This document shows positions 30,175 through 36,949 of a stretch of 36,949 bases of DNA, in pieces. The DNA comes from MED-G17 sp963991985 (GTDB lineage: Bacteria > Bacteroidota > Bacteroidia > NS11-12g > UBA9320), in the NCBI GenBank assembly GCA_963991985.1, contig CAXDRX010000015.1, forward strand, positions 1 through 36,949, written 5' to 3'. The notes below the pieces were generated by a model. It was not told the origin of the DNA. It searched no databases and was given only the letters and a program-made list of their open reading frames with translations. The position numbers and the translations under genes are program-made. Each line of letters starts with the position of its first letter. Position 1 is the first letter of the stretch.

Positions 30175-31176
30175 CTAACCATTATAAAGCCATTTTACGA
30201 AAATACTTCCCCAAGTAAAACCTCCTCCAAACGCTGAAAGGATGAGGTTGTCATCTTTTTTTAATTTTTTTTCGAAGTCCCACATCAGTAATGGTATGGT
30301 TCCGCTCGTTGTGTTTCCGTATCGTTGGATATTCATTAAGACCTTATTTTCATCGATCCCCATCCGTTCTCTTGTTGCATCTATTATTCTTTTGTTTGCT
30401 TGATGTGCAAGTAAATAAGCGACATCTTCGCTTTTGAGTTTGTTCCTTTCCATTATCTCAGCACTGGCTTCTGCCATTTTTGTTACAGCAAATTTAAATA
30501 CCGTCTTACCATCTTGATAGATGAAATGTTCTTTGTTTGCAATACTTTCAGTACTCGGAGGTTTCACTGATCCTCCGGCTGGTTGGAGTAAGTATTCTTT
30601 GCCAATGCCATCTGTATACAGAACAGAATCTTGAATTCCGTAGCCTTCTTGATTAGGTTCCATGAGTACAGCACCTGCTCCATCTCCAAATATTATACAT
30701 GTATTTCGATTGGTATAGTCTACAATGGCACTCATCTTATCGGCCCCTACAACGATTACTTTATTGTAAGTGCCTGCCTCAATAAAGCTTGCTGCTGTGC
30801 GAATTCCATACAAGAAACCTGAACAGGCCGCACCAAGGTCAAAGCTGAACGCATTTTTGGCACCAACGTTATGGCCAATAATATTGGCTGTCGCTGGAAA
30901 AAGGTAATCGCCCGTTACCGTGGTGCAAATAATCAAGTCTATTTCTTCTGGATTAAGCTTTGTTTTTTCGATTAAGTTTTGAACTGCTTTGGTACCTAGG
31001 TAAGAGGTTCCTTTTCCAGGAATATCTAAAATTCTTCTTTCTTTTATTCCCGTTCTAGTTCTTATCCATTCGTCGGAGGTATCTACCATTTTTTCTAATT
31101 CGGCATTGTCTAAAATTTTATCTGGGACATACCCACCAACTCCTGTTATAGCAGCGTTTATTTTTTTTTCGCGCAT
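30175..31176 (-). CDS. fabH: 3-oxoacyl-ACP synthase III (FabH)
   Basis: A 333-aa ketoacyl synthase that starts fatty-acid synthesis by condensing acyl-CoA with malonyl-ACP. The thiolase fold carries catalytic C118 in LGAACSGFLYG, the histidine in LLAHQANKRII near residue 258, and the asparagine in YGNTTSGT near 288, all intact. The N-terminus AAITGVGGYVPDKI and the DEWIRTRTGIKERRI segment are typical. It lies 50 nt after plsX and 51 nt before accB, so internal promoters are possible though cotranscription is likely. Confidence 0.96.
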   Translation of the reverse strand: MREKKINAAITGVGGYVPDKILDNAELEKMVDTSDEWIRTRTGIKERRILDIPGKGTSYLGTKAVQNLIEKTKLNPEEIDLIICTTVTGDYLFPATANIIGHNVGAKNAFSFDLGAACSGFLYGIRTAASFIEAGTYNKVIVVGADKMSAIVDYTNRNTCIIFGDGAGAVLMEPNQEGYGIQDSVLYTDGIGKEYLLQPAGGSVKPPSTESIANKEHFIYQDGKTVFKFAVTKMAEASAEIMERNKLKSEDVAYLLAHQANKRIIDATRERMGIDENKVLMNIQRYGNTTSGTIPLLMWDFEKKLKKDDNLILSAFGGGFTWGSIFVKWLYNG

Positions 31177-31226
31177 AAGCTTGAACGAATGTATGCATAA
31201 TTTGCGGTTTACAAGGAAAACAAATT

Positions 31227-32108
31227 TTAGAATTGGATGGCTAATTTCAACATGTTTTCAAGTGTTGATTGGTTTGAGCTTCCATGTCCAATAATAATTG
31301 GTTTGCGATAACCCAACAAAAAGCTTCCACCATGATTTTCCATTCTGAACTGATTTAAAAATGGATGTTTTTTGTCCTGTTTGAGTAAAATTTGAGCGAA
31401 CCCTTCTGAAAGCTTAAGGACAACATTGCCGGTAAATCCATCACAAACCATTACGTCGGCTTTTTTATCAAATATTTCCCAACCTTCAATATTTCCTATA
31501 AATTCTGGAAATTGAGTGTTTAAATTTTTGAAAGCAATTTGTCTAAGTTTATCTCCTTTGTATGGTTCCGATCCGATATTTATTAAACCTAAGGACGGTT
31601 TGGAAATGCCTAATGATTTTGAGGCGAAGTCCATGCCCAATTGTGCAAATTGGGACAAATGTTCTGGCTTTACATCTACATTCGCGCCAACATCTACCAA
31701 AAGGCCGAAAGTCCCATCGACCTTTGGTACTTTTATTGCTAAGCAAGGGCGGGTGATGCCTTCGGAAACGGGAATTAGGAACTTGGCGGCGACTACGATT
31801 GCGCCCGTATTCCCTGCACTCAAGAAAACATCAATCTCACCTTTTTGCAAAGCCAAAAGACCCTGATAGATTGAACTATCTTGCTTTGATAAAATTTCTT
31901 TGGGATTTTTAAAATCCGAAGGGATGTCTGATGAACAATTACAAGGACTAAGATTTGGTTTATTTAGGGTTGGCTCTAGGACTTTTTGTGTGCCAAAACA
32001 GTGAAATTGGTGACTGGAATATGTGGGATTGTTTTGGAGTTCCAAAACCATTTTCAAGGGGAGTTCTGGGGCCGAGTCTCCTCCCATTAAATCTATGCCA
32101 ATATTCAA
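31227..32108 (-). CDS. plsX: Phosphate acyltransferase PlsX
   Basis: A 293-aa enzyme converting acyl-ACP to acyl-phosphate for the first step of phosphatidate synthesis (with PlsY). The N-terminus NIGIDLMGGDSAPE, the central FLSAGNTGAIVVAAKFLIP and the substrate-site VMVCDGFTGNVVLKLSEG are conserved. It is somewhat shorter than the usual 310-340 aa. It follows rpmF by 5 nt and precedes fabH, an order common across bacteria. Confidence 0.95.
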   Translation of the reverse strand: MNIGIDLMGGDSAPELPLKMVLELQNNPTYSSHQFHCFGTQKVLEPTLNKPNLSPCNCSSDIPSDFKNPKEILSKQDSSIYQGLLALQKGEIDVFLSAGNTGAIVVAAKFLIPVSEGITRPCLAIKVPKVDGTFGLLVDVGANVDVKPEHLSQFAQLGMDFASKSLGISKPSLGLINIGSEPYKGDKLRQIAFKNLNTQFPEFIGNIEGWEIFDKKADVMVCDGFTGNVVLKLSEGFAQILLKQDKKHPFLNQFRMENHGGSFLLGYRKPIIIGHGSSNQSTLENMLKLAIQF

Positions 32109-32113
32109 AATAC

Positions 32114-32296
32114 TTATTCTTCTTTTTCTGGAATCACTTGTATCCCTTTATACATGCCTGTATCCATATTTACTCGATGGTACTGAGACACTTCTCCAGA
32201 TTTGGAATCTTTAAAAAGTGTTTTGAGACCTAATTTGTAGTGTGTTCTACGTTTGTCTCTTCTTGCCTTGGATTGCTTTCGTTTAGGATGTGCCAT
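32114..32296 (-). CDS. rpmF: 50S ribosomal protein L32
   Basis: A 60-aa L32 with the classic N-terminus MAHPKRKQSKARRDKRR and a basic core. The CxxC zinc pairs seen in some bacterial L32 proteins are absent, the usual state in the zinc-free form. The gene overlaps the 3' end of the DUF177 gene by 14 nt and sits 5 nt before plsX. The rpmF-plsX-fabH neighbourhood is widespread and ties ribosome output to membrane synthesis. Confidence 0.96.
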   Translation of the reverse strand: MAHPKRKQSKARRDKRRTHYKLGLKTLFKDSKSGEVSQYHRVNMDTGMYKGIQVIPEKEE

Positions 32297-32822
32297 TTTT
32301 AGTCTTTAGGTTTTTAAGTTGTTCCCAATATTGAAGTGTTTCGTCTTGGTTTTCTTCTCTTTCGAAATGTTTTAAATCTATGCTGCAACTCTTGGAGGCC
32401 AATTCACAAGTAATCCTCATGGGTATGGATAGGTGAATGTGGTCAAAAAGCTCTTCTTGGATGCTAATCTTTTCAGTTTTTGAATGAATGTAATGAATAT
32501 CCGGATCCAAGCTTTGTTCACTTTTGATTGGACGTTCAGAAAATTTATAAACAACTGTTCTTTCAAAATCGACGGGATAATCTAAGGTGTCGAGGCAATT
32601 GTCACACACCAAGGATAGTGTTCCTTTGAACTGAAAAGTACCATCTATCAGCCCTGTCTTTTTTTCAAGCAACATGTCAACATCAACCATACCTTTGTGC
32701 AAGGTTTTTGATTTAAACAAATCAAAGAACGTATCATCTATTCGAAATCTGAATTGGTGCCTGCCCTCGGACAAACCCAAAATTTTTATCTCGTAAGACC
32801 CTGAAGCAACTTGCTCCTTCAT
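32283..32822 (-). CDS. DUF177/YceD family protein
   Basis: A 179-aa member of the DUF177/YceD family, which in many bacteria lies directly upstream of rpmF and has been linked to 23S rRNA accumulation. Recognisable features are the beta-rich body with GTLSLVCDNCLDTLDYPVD, where a CDNCL pair matches the conserved Cys doublet, and the C-terminal RITCELASKSCSIDLK region with further cysteines. The protein is cytosolic. The overlap with rpmF suggests coupled translation. The family call rests on the CxxC segment and synteny. Confidence 0.88.
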   Translation of the reverse strand: MKEQVASGSYEIKILGLSEGRHQFRFRIDDTFFDLFKSKTLHKGMVDVDMLLEKKTGLIDGTFQFKGTLSLVCDNCLDTLDYPVDFERTVVYKFSERPIKSEQSLDPDIHYIHSKTEKISIQEELFDHIHLSIPMRITCELASKSCSIDLKHFEREENQDETLQYWEQLKNLKTKNGTS

Positions 32823-32863
32823 TTTTGGGATTGCAAAGGTAATAATTAATGTTTTTTCAACAA

Positions 32864-33946
32864 TTAAATTTTTGGCAATCCAAGATTAAATTTTTCGGAC
32901 TTCAAATTTACTTTTTTAAGAGGATTGTTCTTACTCCCGAAATAATTTAATCTATTTACATGGATGGTTTTGGTGAGAAAAATCGAATGTACAAAAGAGC
33001 TTGCATCTGCTTTTCCTTTGCCTGCTATGTCGAATGCAACACCGTGATCGGGAGAAGTCCGCACGATGGGCAATCCAGCAGTATAGTTCACCCCCGTTTC
33101 GAAACTTGACATTTTGAAGGGAATAAGCGCTTGGTCGTGATACATCGCCAATATACCATCAAAATTTTTATAATTTTTCGCGCCAAAAAAACCATCGGAA
33201 CCATAAGGACCAAAAACCAACATATCGCTTTCCAGTTCTCGAATGGCAGGAAGAATAATTTCTTGTTCTTCATTGCCCATCAATCCTTCGTCCCCGGAGT
33301 GAGGATTGAGACCCAAAACAGCAATTTTTGGATTTTGGATCAAAAAGTCTTCTTCTAGGCTTTGTTTCAAAAGCATCGCTTTCTTTTGTATTTTTTCTTT
33401 ATTTAGAGCGCCTGAAACCTCCTGCAAAGGGATATGGGTGGTGACCATGCCAATCTTCATCTCATCACTTACCATCAACATCAAGTGGTTGGAAGCTTCA
33501 AACTTTTTTGCCAAATAATCGGTATGGCCTTTGAAATTAAATGCTTCATTTTGGATGCTTTGTTTATCTATTGGAGCCGTGACAATGTTATGAACCAATC
33601 CACTTAAAACGTCTTCAATTGCTGCATTGAGTGCTTCGATAGCAAATTTTCCGCTATTTGCACTCTTTTGCCCAATTTTTAAATCAAAATTTTCTTCATT
33701 CACGTTTTTCACATTTAACTTGCCTTCTTCTATGGCTTCATTTTTCTCGATAAGATTGATTTTGTCTGAACGAAAACCGTAGATTTCGGCCAATTGATTG
33801 AAATGAAATGTATTCATGTACAAAATTGGCACATGGTGATTGAATATTTCTTCTTCTTTATAGCAGGAAAAAATTACTTCAGGACCAATCCCATTCAAAT
33901 CTCCCGGAGTTATCCCGAGGTGCCATTTTTTGCTCACATCTGCCAT
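32864..33946 (-). CDS. pdxA: 4-hydroxythreonine-4-phosphate dehydrogenase (PdxA)
   Basis: A 360-aa NAD-dependent enzyme of the DXP-dependent pyridoxal phosphate pathway. It shows the opening LGITPGDLNGIGPEV, the metal-site motifs GHTDYLAKKF and MYHDQALIPFK, and RTSPDHGVAFDIAGKGKAD. All histidines of the divalent-metal site are present. The ATG at 33946 is preferred to the longer in-frame start, which would add a hydrophobic stretch crossing the promoter: TTACTTTG, a one-mismatch -7 box (33963-33956), ends 9 nt before it. It leads the minus-strand lipid and ribosome block and is divergent from the lamin-tail protein. Confidence 0.95.
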   Translation of the reverse strand: MADVSKKWHLGITPGDLNGIGPEVIFSCYKEEEIFNHHVPILYMNTFHFNQLAEIYGFRSDKINLIEKNEAIEEGKLNVKNVNEENFDLKIGQKSANSGKFAIEALNAAIEDVLSGLVHNIVTAPIDKQSIQNEAFNFKGHTDYLAKKFEASNHLMLMVSDEMKIGMVTTHIPLQEVSGALNKEKIQKKAMLLKQSLEEDFLIQNPKIAVLGLNPHSGDEGLMGNEEQEIILPAIRELESDMLVFGPYGSDGFFGAKNYKNFDGILAMYHDQALIPFKMSSFETGVNYTAGLPIVRTSPDHGVAFDIAGKGKADASSFVHSIFLTKTIHVNRLNYFGSKNNPLKKVNLKSEKFNLGLPKI

Positions 33947-34019
33947 ATAAAAATACAAAGTAAGTATTTCCAACAACTTGATCGGTCCCCTTTTAATAAG
34001 AATAGTTTATTTTGAATAA

Positions 34020-35822
34020 ATGAAAAATGTTGTCTTATCCTTCTATTTGTCATTTTTTTTCTTTGGATCTATTTGCGCCCAAGTTTCAGACAGTTTTTCC
34101 AATCCTATGTCTTTGAAGAATGGATTATGGTGTGGGGATACTGCCTTTTTTGCCATTGAAAATGGAAAGCTAATTTCGAAAGGGTCTGGCAGCAAAACAG
34201 CATCATTGCTTTTAAGATCAAATCTAGAAAATATTCAAAACTGGCGAGTGGATTTTGAACTGAATTTCAATCCATCCAGTGCCAATTATGTCGATTTTAT
34301 TCTGGCCAGTGATTGCCCAAATTTAGATATTGCAAATGCCTATTTCCTTAGGCTTGGTGGCTCAGATGATGCAATAACTTTATATCATTTGACAAAGGGT
34401 CATGGGGAAAAAATACAGTCTTGGCATGCAGGTTTTTTTGATCAAAGTCGCTCCCTTTTTGGTTTGGAAATAGAAAAAAATGATTTCAATACTTGGAATC
34501 TTTGGATCGATAGTTCCCAACATAGAAGCCACAAAATACTTTTGGCCAGTTTTGCTAAAGATTTTGATGTAGAACCATTTTTTACAGGTTTTTCTATCAA
34601 AAGTACCTCTACGAGATGGGGCAAGCACTTGATTGATAATTTTTTTGTTCTGGGTGAGGCTAGAACCGAAGAAAGAAAGCCTAGGGTCCTTGCAAGTTAT
34701 TGGAAAGGAAAAAATGAGATCGATGTTGTTTTTGATCAAAGTGTATCCTTTGATAGTCTAATGCATAATGATTTTCAATTGACAAAAAACCATAAGATTT
34801 TGAGTTCCCCAAATCAAATATTTCACTTGGAACCTCATAGGATAAAACTATTTTTTAAAGATTCGTGGGATTTTGGTGATCTAATGCACCTTAAAATCTC
34901 CAGGGTTCAAAATTTTTACAATCAAGCTTTGGATACGACGATTCGACACCGGTTTCCCAGGCTCCCAGATGTTGGCGATTTAATTATAAATGAAATTTTA
35001 TATGACCCCGGAGAATTTTTGTATGAAGGCAAGACATACAAGGGGGTAGAATTTTTAGAGATTGTAAATGTTTCAGAAGATACTTTTGATTTGGGTCAAA
35101 TTGAATTGGATCTTTTGGGAAAGAAACAAGGATTAACTGATGCTTTAATCTTGCCTCATCAAATTATTGCATTTTCGGAGGATTCAATTTTGACAAAAAA
35201 ACAATTTGGCCCTGCGCAAAATCAAACATTGATGCAACTAGATTTGATGCAAGTGCTGAGCAATGATGGAGGCAATTTGTTTATTTACAACCGAGAAGAT
35301 AGTACAGTCTTAGACCATGTTGGTTACCATCCCTCCATGCATTTTGAATTGCTTAAAACAACAAAAGGAGTAAGTCTTGAACGAAAAAACCCATATTGGC
35401 CCGGAAAGGACTTTGACAATTGGGCTTCTGCTTCAGCAGCTCAGCAGTTTGGGACACCAGGTTGCGCCAATTCTCAGTATATCAATGGTTTGAAAGTTTT
35501 TTCTAAACTTCTTTTTTCCAATGAAAATCGAATCATCACACCCAATGGGTATGGTCATTTTGATGTTTTGAGTTTAGAAATAAATTTTGAAAAATCAGGG
35601 TTTCTATTGAACTCATCCATTTATGATTCCTTTGGAAGAAAAATAAAAACCATTGCCAGCAATCAATATTGCTCCGCTCGAGAAATTCAGTCTTGGGATG
35701 GCTTAACAAATCAAAGTCAAAAGGCCCCAGTGGGAAATTATGTTTGGTTAATTGAGGCGCATCATCCAGAGGGGAATTCTTGGTTGGAAAAATTTAGAGT
35801 CACATTATTGAATAAACCATGA
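34020..35822 (+). CDS. Secreted lamin-tail domain protein
   Basis: A 600-aa exported protein. The signal peptide is residues 1-20 (KNVVLSFYLSFFFFGSICA, then Gln). Residues about 20-215 form a beta-sandwich resembling a concanavalin-like or laminin-G module (SFSNPMSLKNGLWCGDTAFF). A linker domain follows (215-320). A lamin tail domain lies at about 322-460 (DLIINEILYDPGEFLYEGK, EFLEIVNVSEDTFDLG). The C-terminal part has a FlgD/CHU_C-like Ig fold (IITPNGYGHFDVLSLEINF, IYDSFGRKIKTI, SWDGLTNQSQKAPVGNYVWLIEA), which resembles type B T9SS sorting domains, so export by T9SS is plausible but not proven. Its ligand is unknown. The -7-like TTATTTTG (34007-34014) ends 5 nt before the ATG. It stands alone between pdxA and rpmH. 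Confidence 0.82.
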   Translation: MKNVVLSFYLSFFFFGSICAQVSDSFSNPMSLKNGLWCGDTAFFAIENGKLISKGSGSKTASLLLRSNLENIQNWRVDFELNFNPSSANYVDFILASDCPNLDIANAYFLRLGGSDDAITLYHLTKGHGEKIQSWHAGFFDQSRSLFGLEIEKNDFNTWNLWIDSSQHRSHKILLASFAKDFDVEPFFTGFSIKSTSTRWGKHLIDNFFVLGEARTEERKPRVLASYWKGKNEIDVVFDQSVSFDSLMHNDFQLTKNHKILSSPNQIFHLEPHRIKLFFKDSWDFGDLMHLKISRVQNFYNQALDTTIRHRFPRLPDVGDLIINEILYDPGEFLYEGKTYKGVEFLEIVNVSEDTFDLGQIELDLLGKKQGLTDALILPHQIIAFSEDSILTKKQFGPAQNQTLMQLDLMQVLSNDGGNLFIYNREDSTVLDHVGYHPSMHFELLKTTKGVSLERKNPYWPGKDFDNWASASAAQQFGTPGCANSQYINGLKVFSKLLFSNENRIITPNGYGHFDVLSLEINFEKSGFLLNSSIYDSFGRKIKTIASNQYCSAREIQSWDGLTNQSQKAPVGNYVWLIEAHHPEGNSWLEKFRVTLLNKP

Positions 35823-35829
35823 CATTTCC

Positions 35830-35860
35830 CTTGTCAAAGAGATTTTTAATTTTACCTTTG
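35830..35860 (+). promoter_or_regulatory. rpmH promoter, TTG-N19-TACCTTTG
   Basis: CTTG (35830-35833), a spacer of exactly 19 nt, then TACCTTTG (35853-35860): the best full match in the window to the Bacteroidota -33/-7 promoter. It drives rpmH-rnpA-yidD and leaves a leader of about 20 nt before the rpmH ATG. Confidence 0.75.
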
Positions 35861-35885
35861 CAATCTTGCATTTTGCGGAAAAATT

Positions 35886-36041
35886 ATGAAACGCACATTT
35901 CAGCCAAGTAGGAGAAAAAGAAAAAACAAGCACGGTTTTAGAGAGCGTATGAGCACGGCAAATGGTAGAAAGGTTTTGGCCTCTCGACGTGCCAAAGGAA
36001 GAAAAAAACTTACTGTTTCTGACGAGCCACAGTTTAGGTAA
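35886..36041 (+). CDS. rpmH: 50S ribosomal protein L34
   Basis: A 51-aa L34, too short for many ORF filters. Translation begins MKRTFQPSRRKRKNKHGFRE and continues RMSTANGRKVLASRRAKGRK, which is diagnostic of L34. A short extra tail (KKLTVSDEPQFR) follows. The ATG at 35886 has no strong Shine-Dalgarno. It is followed by rnpA after 39 nt, the near-universal rpmH-rnpA order often found near the origin. Confidence 0.96.
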   Translation: MKRTFQPSRRKRKNKHGFRERMSTANGRKVLASRRAKGRKKLTVSDEPQFR

Positions 36042-36080
36042 TTTTCAAAACGATGCCTGTGGTCAATTGAAAAGCAGGCC

Positions 36081-36485
36081 ATGAAAAGAATTAACCAATC
36101 AAATACCTTTCCTAAATCTCAAAAATTAACGGCCAGAAAAGATATTCATGCTCTTTTTAGCAAGTCCGCAAAATCATTTCATGTTGATTGCATGCAAGTC
36201 AGGTGGATTCAAGCTTTTGAGTCAAAAGAGCAATCCAAGTACCTCCTTGTAGTCCCAAAACGAAAAATAGGTAAAGCCGTGGTAAGAAATTATCTGAAAA
36301 GATGTATGAGAGAGGGAGTCAGAAAAAACAAAGCATCATTAGAAATCTTATTGCAAAACAACAATGAACATTTGCACATTGCCCTTATTTATCAGAAAAA
36401 CTACCCATTACAATCAAACGAAATAGAACAAATGGTAGAAAAAGGATTCAAACATATTTGGAATGAAATTGCAAAAATTGCTTAG
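36081..36485 (+). CDS. rnpA: Ribonuclease P protein component
   Basis: A 134-aa basic protein that assists the RNase P RNA in trimming tRNA 5' leaders. The family RNR-type motif is clear as RNYLKRCMREGVR (residues about 72-84), followed by a basic helix and the strand HIALIYQKNYP. LTARKDIHALFSKSAKSF forms the conserved N-terminal region. The yidD start lies inside its 3' end (23-nt overlap), so the two are translationally coupled. Confidence 0.95.
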   Translation: MKRINQSNTFPKSQKLTARKDIHALFSKSAKSFHVDCMQVRWIQAFESKEQSKYLLVVPKRKIGKAVVRNYLKRCMREGVRKNKASLEILLQNNNEHLHIALIYQKNYPLQSNEIEQMVEKGFKHIWNEIAKIA

Positions 36486-36690
36486 GAAAATTTATATAAT
36501 ACCCATCCAACTTTACCGATGGATTCTTTCTCCGATTTTGCCCAATGCTTGCCGATATACACCTACTTGTTCTAAGTATTGCATGGAAGCCATATTAAAG
36601 CATGGAATCCTAATGGGAACCAAGCTTGGAATTAAAAGAATCTGCAAGTGTCACCCATGGGGAGGCTATGGACATGACCCTGTACCTTAA
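36463..36690 (+). CDS. yidD: Membrane protein insertion efficiency factor YidD
   Basis: A 75-aa YidD. The amphipathic N-terminus (IIPIQLYRWILSPILP) precedes the conserved cysteine block CRYTPTCSKYCMEA and the C-terminal CKCHPWGGYGHDPVP. It helps YidC insert inner-membrane proteins. It overlaps rnpA by 23 nt. The usual next gene yidC is absent; an S41 protease follows instead after 19 nt. Confidence 0.95.
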   Translation: MKLQKLLRKIYIIPIQLYRWILSPILPNACRYTPTCSKYCMEAILKHGILMGTKLGIKRICKCHPWGGYGHDPVP

Positions 36691-36709
36691 ATATTATCTT
36701 CGCTGACGG

Positions 36710-36949
36710 ATGAGCAACTTCCACCAATATAAAAAGAGGATTTGGATTCTGGCGTTATGTCTGGTTTTCTCCGCTTGGAACTACAAAAGATTGGTTGATT
36801 ATTTTGAAATCAGCAAAAACCTTGACATCCTTGCGGAAGTATATCGGAAGGTCAATCAATCGTATGTAAACGATGTGATGCCGGGTGAGCTGATTCGGGT
36901 GGCCATCGATGCTATGTTGAAAAGCTTAGATCCATATACAAACTACTAT
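36710..36949 (+). CDS. S41 family C-terminal processing protease, N-terminal part
   Basis: The first 80 codons of a gene that runs off the window. A short basic start is followed by a transmembrane or signal segment (IWILALCLVFSAW). Next comes DILAEVYRKVNQSYVNDVMPGE and AIDAMLKSLDPYTNYY, the characteristic beginning of Ctp/S41 proteases, ahead of the PDZ and protease domains expected beyond position 36949. Such enzymes cut the C-termini of envelope proteins. The ATG at 36710 is certain as the first start: an in-frame TGA lies 6 nt upstream. Catalytic residues are not in view. Confidence 0.85.
   Translation, partial: MSNFHQYKKRIWILALCLVFSAWNYKRLVDYFEISKNLDILAEVYRKVNQSYVNDVMPGELIRVAIDAMLKSLDPYTNYY

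Noticed and set aside
1..36949. Defence islands, prophage, insertion sequences, CRISPR, tRNA genes
   Set aside because: No transposase, integrase, Cas, restriction or toxin-antitoxin proteins, no spaced repeats, and no tRNA-like folds were seen. The gene content is core metabolism and information processing.

Overview
The window is an AT-rich, gene-dense stretch of a Bacteroidota chromosome. Lineage evidence comes from proteins and promoters typical of the phylum: a type A T9SS sorting domain, DUF4175 and DUF4271 proteins, a PG_1098/THUMP-like methyltransferase, a long PurF, a DnaX without the zinc module, and TAnnTTTG (-7) promoter boxes in place of sigma70 boxes. A Saprospira-like or other environmental member is plausible, but I cannot place it to family. 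There are no tRNA or rRNA genes, CRISPR arrays, insertion sequences or prophage genes. It reads as core chromosome.

Layout. 0-5.4 kb: purF (-), a secreted coiled-coil protein (-), trhO (+), dnaX (-). 5.5-9.3 kb: a two-gene minus-strand unit, a DUF4175 membrane/coiled-coil protein followed by a small membrane protein. 9.3-12.65 kb: a plus-strand run of periplasmic thioredoxin, rlmD, a small unknown and a family 2 glycosyltransferase, closed by a strong bidirectional hairpin. 12.7-17.1 kb (-): hsp20, lipA, a large T9SS-exported beta-propeller protein and a 49-residue lipoprotein. 17.1-20.9 kb: a THUMP-like methyltransferase (+), the DUF4271-hemD pair (-) and hemW (+). 20.9-22.0 kb: rpsF-rpsR-rplI. 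22.0-23.9 kb: a MacB-like permease (-) and a small membrane-anchored protein (+). 23.9-25.8 kb: a roughly 480 bp non-coding region with DnaA-box-like sites, then dnaA (+). 25.8-34 kb (-): purL, then the block pdxA-DUF177-rpmF-plsX-fabH-accB-accC for fatty-acid and phospholipid initiation. 34-36.95 kb (+): a secreted lamin-tail protein, rpmH-rnpA-yidD, and the start of an S41 protease that runs off the end.

The genes mainly serve housekeeping: purines (purF, purL), replication (dnaA, dnaX), ribosome parts and RNA modification (rpsF, rpsR, rplI, rpmF, rpmH, rnpA, rlmD, trhO), lipid initiation (accBC, plsX, fabH), and cofactors (lipA, hemD, hemW, pdxA). I found no novel multi-gene defence or biosynthetic system. 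The most interesting signals are regulatory. TAnnTTTG boxes repeatedly sit 4-9 nt before start codons, including TTG and GTG starts, which suggests leaderless or near-leaderless mRNAs. A 19-bp palindrome occurs twice, 41 bp apart, upstream of hsp20. An 18-bp perfect palindrome overlaps the promoter of the T9SS protein. A small lipoprotein gene lies between the T9SS protein and the methyltransferase.
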